From Actinomycetota bacterium (lineage in GTDB: Bacteria > Actinomycetota > Acidimicrobiia > Acidimicrobiales > Ilumatobacteraceae): DNA of 64,000 nt. The notes under the pieces are model-generated. The model did no database searches. It was not told the DNA's origin and saw only the letters and a list, made by a program, of their open reading frames with translations. How positions within the stretch are numbered: position 1 is the first letter of the stretch; each line of letters opens with the position of its first letter. The DNA is taken from contig CAUJET010000147.1 of NCBI GenBank assembly GCA_963169665.1, forward strand, positions 1 to 64,000, written 5' to 3'. This document shows, one piece after another, positions 59,343 to 64,000 of this stretch. The position numbers and the translations under genes are program-made.

Positions 59343-60578
59343 TCAGGCGTCGGCGACCATCGGACCCCACTGAGCGGCAAGGACTTCCTTGGCGGCAGCG
59401 ATCTGGTCCGGGGTGAGGAAGCTGACCTGGCTGATGAGCTCGGCCGGCGGCAGGTTGGCCTTCATGTCCTCGGTGATGAGGCCTGCCGCGGAGAGCGCCT
59501 CGTAGCGGGCCGGGATGGCACCGCCCTCGAGGTAACCGAGTGCGCCTTCGTCACTGAGGATGTGCTCGGCCCACAGCTTCGAGCAGGCCTGGTGCGGGCT
59601 GTCCTTCACGACGCCCTGACCGTAGAAGCCGCCGTACACGCCGTCACTGGGGTAGTTGACCTCCACCGTCAGGCCGGCAGCGTCGAGATCGGCCAGCAGA
59701 CCGGGCAGGTTGTAGCTCCAGTCGATCGCGATCGGCGTCTCGCCGGAGAGCACGGTCTCCTTGGTCACGTCGGTGCCACCGAGGTTGCCGGAGGCCTTCA
59801 GGTCGGCGAAGAACTGGATGCCGGGCAGGATGTCGTCGGCCGAGCCGCCGTTGGCGATGCTCGCAGCCATGACGCCGGCGAACGCCGAGCCGGATTCACG
59901 CGGGTCGCCGTTCAGAGCGACGAGGCCCTTGTACTTCGGATCCTTCAGATCGGCGAAGGTCGTCGGGGCCTCCTCGACGATGGTCGTGTTGGTGAGGATG
60001 GCCATGATGCCGTAGTAGGCAGCGGTCCAGTTGTTGTCCGGACCCTGCAGGTTCGCGGGCACCTCGTCGATGGTCGTCGGCTTGTAGGGCTCGAAGAGAC
60101 CCTTTGCGACCATCTCGATGGCGATGGCGGGACCGACGTCGACGTTGTCGGGCATGTCGTCCTGGCCGGCGAGGGTCTGGACGGCTTCCATCTCCTCGGC
60201 CGAGGAGGCGTCGGGGCTGGCGACGGGGTACTCGACACCCGGGTACTTCTCACCGAAGGAGGCGAGGATGCCCTTGTAGTTGGCCCACTCGTCGGGCAGT
60301 GCGATCAGGTTGACCTTGGCGCCGTTGTCGAGGCATTCCTGGTACAGCGCGGCGAGCGGGTCGTCGCCCTCGGCCGGGGCCTCGGTTGCTGCAGGTGCTT
60401 CCGTTGCAGCGGGTGCTTCGGTGGCAGCGGGTGCCTCGGTGGCAGCGGGTGCCTCGGTGGCGGCCGGTGCCTCGGTGGACGTGCTCTCCTCTTCGTCGTC
60501 ACCGCAGGCTGCCAGCAGGATGCCGGTGGCTGCGATGACCGCGAATGCCTTGCGAGTCGTTCTGGTCTTGGGGCTCAT
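59343..60578 (-). CDS. Extracellular substrate-binding lipoprotein, PotD/Fbp-type
   Basis: The 411-residue protein has a lipoprotein signal (lipobox AAC near residue 25) and an acidic linker containing 5.7 copies of EAPAAT. A type-2 periplasmic-binding fold follows: VNLIALPDEWANYKGILASFGEKYPGVEYPV, DVGPAIAIEMVAKGLF, LVALNGDPRESGSAFAGVM and IAIDWSYNLPG. The ATG at 60578 starts it. It is the first gene of the transporter operon. The ligand could be polyamine, iron, thiamine or an organophosphonate. Confidence 0.9.
   Translation of the reverse strand: MSPKTRTTRKAFAVIAATGILLAACGDDEEESTSTEAPAATEAPAATEAPAATEAPAATEAPAATEAPAEGDDPLAALYQECLDNGAKVNLIALPDEWANYKGILASFGEKYPGVEYPVASPDASSAEEMEAVQTLAGQDDMPDNVDVGPAIAIEMVAKGLFEPYKPTTIDEVPANLQGPDNNWTAAYYGIMAILTNTTIVEEAPTTFADLKDPKYKGLVALNGDPRESGSAFAGVMAASIANGGSADDILPGIQFFADLKASGNLGGTDVTKETVLSGETPIAIDWSYNLPGLLADLDAAGLTVEVNYPSDGVYGGFYGQGVVKDSPHQACSKLWAEHILSDEGALGYLEGGAIPARYEALSAAGLITEDMKANLPPAELISQVSFLTPDQIAAAKEVLAAQWGPMVADA
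60372..60473 (-). repeat. 18-bp coding tandem repeat in the binding-protein linker
   Basis: The DNA repeats an 18-bp unit 5.7 times, coding EAPAAT. Copies differ only at synonymous positions. It spaces the binding domain from the membrane and could vary in length by slippage. Confidence 0.85.
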
Positions 60579-60713
60579 TGGGTGTGGTTCCCTCCCTGTT
60601 CACGGTTGGTTGAGACGGGCGTGACCGTAGCAGTCGAGGGGCGTCCGAGATGACAGACGCCCAGGCGGAGGGTGTCCGATGGATGAACAGACGGTGAACG
60701 AAGCCCGGAGACG

Positions 60714-60751
60714 CGACGAGGGGCCCGAGCACCGGCTCGGGCCCCTCGTCG
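60714..60751 (-). terminator. 17-bp perfect hairpin downstream of the MMPL gene
   Basis: CGACGAGGGGCCCGAGC (60714-60730) and its exact complement (60735-60751) enclose the loop ACCG. The stem is almost all G/C. It lies 35 nt beyond the MMPL stop on the minus strand, with no T-tract, as in tail-less actinobacterial terminators. Confidence 0.75.
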
Positions 60752-60785
60752 AGGTCGGTCGTGGGTGGGGGTCGACGGCCTGGTG

Positions 60786-63137
60786 TCAGACCAGTTCGGG
60801 CTGACGGTCGTCGAAGTCGTCGACGCCGGGGGTGCCGGGGGTGCCGTCGGACGCTTCGGCGTTTCCGTGGGGATGCGCATGACCTTCCACGTCGATCTTC
60901 GGCAGGATCCGGTCGATCCACTTCGGGATCCACCAGTTCTTGTTGCCGAGCAGCTCCATCGTGGCGGGCACGAGGATCATCCGCACGACCGTGGCGTCGA
61001 CGAACACGGCGACGGCCATGCCGAGACCGAACAGCTTCAACTGGCGGTCGTTGCCGAGCACGAACGCACCGAACACGCACACCATGATCAGCGCTGCCGC
61101 CGTGATCACTCGGGCCGTGGCGGCCAGGCCGTCCGCCACGGCGAGCCCGTTGTCGCCGGTGCGGTCGTACTGCTCCTTCATACGCGACAGCAGGAACACC
61201 TCGTAGTCCATCGACAGGCCGAACACGATCGCGAACAGCATCATCGGTGCCCATGCCTCGACGGGACCTTCCTTGCCGATGCCGAACAGGTCCTTGCCCC
61301 AACCCCACTGGAAGATCGCGACGATCACGCCGTATGCGGCGCCCACCGACAGCAGGTTCATGATCACCGCCTTGAGCGGCACGAGCAGGCTGCGGAACAC
61401 GGCCATCAGCAGCAGGAACGACAGCACCAGCACGGCGCCGATGAGGATGGGCAGCCGCTTGCCCAGGTATGCGGAGAAGTCGATGCTGCCGGCCGTGAAG
61501 CCGCCGACGTTGACGTCGAGCCCGGTGGAGGGCAGCGACTCGCCCCGGAGTCGTTCGACGAGCTCGGTGGTCTCCACGTCCTGCGGGCTGCTGACGGGGT
61601 ACGCCTGCCAGATCCACGTGCCCTCGGCGATCTGCGTGCCGGGTGACGCGAAGGCGAGACCCGACTCGGCGGCGAGCACGGCGTCGACGCCCTGCACGGT
61701 CTCGGCTGTCGCTGCCGGGTCGGTCGAGACCAGCACCAGCGGCCCGCTGCTGCCCTCGCCGAAGCCCTCGCCGAGGAGGTCGTAGGCGCGGCGGGCCGTC
61801 TGCTCCTCGGGCAGGTTGCCCGTGTCGCCGAAGCCCATGCGGATCGACAGCAGGGGGAGCGCGAGCACGATCAGCACGAGCGCGCCCCCGGCGAAGTAGG
61901 GCCAGGGACGGCGCTGGATGCTGCGGCTCCACCGGTACCAGAACTGCTCCTCGAGCGGCTTCTCGTGACGGTGCGGCAGCGGCGTGCGCAGCGCCTTGCC
62001 GGGACCGACGAAGCTCACCAGCATCAGCACGACCGACAGGCCGATCGCCACGAGTGCCGCGAGGCCGAGCTCGAGACCGGTGAAGATGCCGACGAGCATG
62101 AGCCCGACGAACACGACGACGGAGATGGCCGCGGCCCGGGTGGTGACGTCGATGCGCCGCTGGACGAACCCGAGCAGGGCGGGCAACAGGGTGATCGCAG
62201 CGAACATCATCATCAGCACACCGGTGGCACCGGCGATCGCGAGGCCCCGGACGAACTCGATGCCGATGACGAACAGGCCGAGGAGCGAGATCATCACGGT
62301 GATGCCGGCGAACACGACGGCGCGCCCGGCGGTGTCGGCCGACTCGACGGTCGCCTCCTCGGGATCCATGCCGTCGCGGAGGTTCTCGCGGTACCGGGTG
62401 ACGATGAACAGCGCGTAGTCGATCCCGACGCCCAGGCCGATCATCGCGGTCATCTGCGAGGAGAACTCGGGCATGCTCACGACGTTGGAGCCGAGGCCCA
62501 CGATGCCGATGCCGACGCCGAGGCCGAACAGGGCGGTGCCGATCGGCAGGCCCATCGCGAGCACCGAACCGAACGCGACGAGGAGGATGATGATCGCGGC
62601 CAGGATGCCGAGGAGCTCGCTCTCGGGGAACTCGAACACGGCGAACAACTGACCGCCGTACTCGATGGTGAGGTCCGGCACCCGGATGTCGTCGGCGAAT
62701 GCCTGGATCTCGTCGGCGAGCGCGATCCACTCGGCCTGGTCACGCATGGTGTAGGCGATCTGGGCGAACGAGATCGGCGCCGTCGGGCTGTTGAACTGTG
62801 CGCCCTCGGGCGAATACGGGCTGGTGATCTTCACACCCTCGAGCTGCTCGACCTGCTCGAACAGCTGGGTCATCGCCGCGACGACCGCGGGGTCGTCGGT
62901 GCCCTGCTCGGCCGTGAAGACGATCTGGGCGATGTCACCGGCGTCTTCGTCGCTGCCGACGGATTCGAGGACGTCGATCACCTCTTTCGACTCGCTCTCG
63001 GGCAGGTCGAACGAGGTGCTGAAGTTGGTGCCCACGGCGCCGCTCACGGCGCTCAGGCCGATCAGGAGCGGGAGCCAGATGGCGAAGACCATCACCTTGC
63101 GGCGGCGGAAACTCCATCGCGCGAGACGAGCGAGCAT
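60786..63137 (-). CDS. MMPL-family RND transporter
   Basis: The 783-residue membrane protein has the MMPL layout: one helix near residue 20, a periplasmic domain, a cluster of helices with GLGVGIDYALFIVTRYRE, a second periplasmic domain and a final helix cluster with FGLSMDYEVFLLSRMKE. The Asp-Tyr pairs in these stretches mark the proton relay. MMPL proteins export lipids and other hydrophobics in actinobacteria. The ATG at 63137 is chosen because the upstream reading is Arg-rich and shares DNA with the divergent rsgA; AGGAAG lies about 12 nt upstream. Confidence 0.92.
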   Translation of the reverse strand: MLARLARWSFRRRKVMVFAIWLPLLIGLSAVSGAVGTNFSTSFDLPESESKEVIDVLESVGSDEDAGDIAQIVFTAEQGTDDPAVVAAMTQLFEQVEQLEGVKITSPYSPEGAQFNSPTAPISFAQIAYTMRDQAEWIALADEIQAFADDIRVPDLTIEYGGQLFAVFEFPESELLGILAAIIILLVAFGSVLAMGLPIGTALFGLGVGIGIVGLGSNVVSMPEFSSQMTAMIGLGVGIDYALFIVTRYRENLRDGMDPEEATVESADTAGRAVVFAGITVMISLLGLFVIGIEFVRGLAIAGATGVLMMMFAAITLLPALLGFVQRRIDVTTRAAAISVVVFVGLMLVGIFTGLELGLAALVAIGLSVVLMLVSFVGPGKALRTPLPHRHEKPLEEQFWYRWSRSIQRRPWPYFAGGALVLIVLALPLLSIRMGFGDTGNLPEEQTARRAYDLLGEGFGEGSSGPLVLVSTDPAATAETVQGVDAVLAAESGLAFASPGTQIAEGTWIWQAYPVSSPQDVETTELVERLRGESLPSTGLDVNVGGFTAGSIDFSAYLGKRLPILIGAVLVLSFLLLMAVFRSLLVPLKAVIMNLLSVGAAYGVIVAIFQWGWGKDLFGIGKEGPVEAWAPMMLFAIVFGLSMDYEVFLLSRMKEQYDRTGDNGLAVADGLAATARVITAAALIMVCVFGAFVLGNDRQLKLFGLGMAVAVFVDATVVRMILVPATMELLGNKNWWIPKWIDRILPKIDVEGHAHPHGNAEASDGTPGTPGVDDFDDRQPELV

Positions 63138-63271
63138 GAGCGGGGTCGCTTCCTGTCGTGGGGATCGGGGGGATCCGACGGGTCGGGGGGTTTCGAGGGA
63201 CCGGCGGGACCGGGACTCTGAGGATTCGTCCGTCACGGGCCGCGAACGGCCCGGTATCGGCGTGGAAACAC

Positions 63272-63277
63272 TACCGT
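63272..63277 (+). promoter_or_regulatory. Candidate -10 of rsgA
   Basis: TACCGT lies 10 nt before the GTG at 63288. No good -35 was seen. Confidence 0.35.
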
Positions 63278-63287
63278 TCGAGCCATC

Positions 63288-64000
63288 GTGGAGCCCCTGG
63301 AACCGCCGTTTCGAGCGCGTGAACTGTCTCGTGACCCGTCGCCTGAATCGTCGCCTGAATCGTCGCATGACGGTGGCGACGTCCGGCTCGGGTGGAACTC
63401 ATCGCTCGAGCGGTCGTGGCAGCAGCTCGGTGCATCGGGGCGGCCGGGCCGCGCCAGCCGGCTCGACCGCGGGTGGAGCACCGTCATGTACGACGTCGAC
63501 GAGCCGACGGTGCGAGTGCGCAACATCGGCGCGGACGTCGCGGTCGGCGACTGGGTGATCATCAGCGACGACGGCGAGCGGGTGGAGACGGTCATCGAAC
63601 GATTCAGCGCGTTCACCCGGCGCGCCTCGTTCGAGGGCAACCGTGCGGTGGCGCACACGATCGCCGCGAACATCGACACGGTCGTGCTCGTGCACTCGCT
63701 CACCACGCCGCCCAACCAGCGCCGGTTGGAGCGCGAGCTGATCCTCGCGTTCGACAGCGGCGCTCGCCCGGTCGTGGTGGTCACCAAGGACGACCTCGTC
63801 GACGACCCGGCGGCCACGATCGCCTCGCTCGAGGCCGTCGCCAGCGGCGTGCCGGTGATGCGCGCCAGCGGCATCAGCGGCACCGGCGTCGATCGCCTGC
63901 GCGACCTCGTGCCACCCGGACAGACGATGGCGCTGCTCGGGGCGAGCGGCGTCGGCAAGAGCACGCTCATCAACGCCCTCGTGGGCGGCGGCGACCTGCT
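63288..64000 (+). CDS. rsgA: Ribosome small-subunit-dependent GTPase A, N-terminal part (runs off the window)
   Basis: The frame from the GTG at 63288 stays open to the end of the window. It encodes an OB-like N-terminus (VRLGWNSSLERSWQQLG, VRVRNIGADVAVGDWV) and the circularly permuted GTPase domain with NIDTVVLVHS, G4 VVVVTKDD, then G1 GASGVGKST. The G4-G1 order is diagnostic of RsgA/YjeQ, a late factor in 30S maturation. The first 26 residues contain a tandem SPES repeat. The C-terminal zinc-finger domain must lie beyond the window. It diverges from the MMPL gene by 150 bp. Confidence 0.93.
   Translation, partial: MEPLEPPFRARELSRDPSPESSPESSHDGGDVRLGWNSSLERSWQQLGASGRPGRASRLDRGWSTVMYDVDEPTVRVRNIGADVAVGDWVIISDDGERVETVIERFSAFTRRASFEGNRAVAHTIAANIDTVVLVHSLTTPPNQRRLERELILAFDSGARPVVVVTKDDLVDDPAATIASLEAVASGVPVMRASGISGTGVDRLRDLVPPGQTMALLGASGVGKSTLINALVGGGDL
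63337..63360 (+). repeat. 12-bp tandem repeat within the start of rsgA
   Basis: CGTCGCCTGAAT occurs twice in a row (63337-63348 and 63349-63360), followed by a partial third copy. In the rsgA frame it codes SPES-type units in a non-conserved N-terminal extension. Confidence 0.7.

Noticed and set aside
1..64000. CRISPR arrays, insertion sequences and rRNA genes
   Set aside because: No regularly spaced repeats, transposase motifs or rRNA sequences were seen; the repeats present are short coding or promoter-proximal tandem repeats.

Overview
The window comes from a high-GC actinobacterium. It has a WhiB protein, a SigR/RsrA-type sigma and anti-sigma pair, a topoisomerase I with a Lys/Ala-rich tail and no zinc fingers, ArsA-like ATPase twins, and a pair like mycobacterial Rv0501/Rv0502. 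Gene style and the recurring secreted 'LDTR' module suggest the Acidimicrobiia (Ilumatobacter-like), but that placement is inference. No rRNA or CRISPR was seen. There are two tRNAs, Pro(CGG) and Thr(CGT), both on the minus strand.

Layout. 1-2.0 kb: one end of an integrated element, with a tyrosine integrase pointing away from a tRNA-Pro gene whose 3' end is the probable attachment site. 2-7.4 kb: receiver-domain protein, two ArsA-like ATPases, a divergent NfeD-like membrane protein, WhiB and an alpha/beta hydrolase. 7.4-10.9 kb: selB-selA, diverging from dut. 10.9-19.3 kb: ankyrin protein, lipoprotein, AAC(3)-fold protein, then minus-strand runs (YibE/F-Nudix; epimerase, acyltransferase-like, hydrolase, flavoprotein) and a SIMPL protein. 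19.4-21.4 kb: LysM/M23 secreted peptidase. 21.5-25.7 kb: minus-strand series of scramblase-like, phosphatase-like, TilS, small membrane protein, RsrA-like, SigR-like and MarR. 25.7-34 kb: hydrolase, zinc-ribbon membrane protein, small unknowns, SDR, and a large modular secreted protein. 34-42.8 kb: tRNA-Thr, addA-addB, PNPOx-like, holB, tmk. 42.9-53.6 kb: DMT transporter, then a plus-strand locus of GntR regulator, BMP-type ABC transporter, alpha/beta hydrolase, a catalytically degenerate cysteine-hydrolase paralogue, biuret hydrolase and allophanate hydrolase. 53.6-64 kb: topA, a polyamine/iron-type ABC transporter, an MMPL transporter, and the start of rsgA running off the end.

The most coherent system is the 44-53.6 kb nitrogen-scavenging locus. 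It would import a small nitrogenous solute, hydrolyse biuret to allophanate and ammonia, then split allophanate to ammonia and CO2. Its oddity is a translationally coupled paralogue of the biuret hydrolase that has lost the Asp, Lys, Cys and Gln active-site positions. Several other proteins here also keep an enzyme fold but lack catalytic residues: a tyrosine-phosphatase-like, a PlsC-like and an NfeD-like protein.

Regulatory reading. Many genes carry a TANNNT hexamer 6-10 nt before the start codon and no Shine-Dalgarno, suggesting leaderless transcripts. At two tightly packed divergent gene pairs (21 and 27 bp between start codons) the two -10 hexamers overlap face to face. Coordinates, motifs and repeats are read directly from the sequence. 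Family names rest on recognised motifs without any database search.
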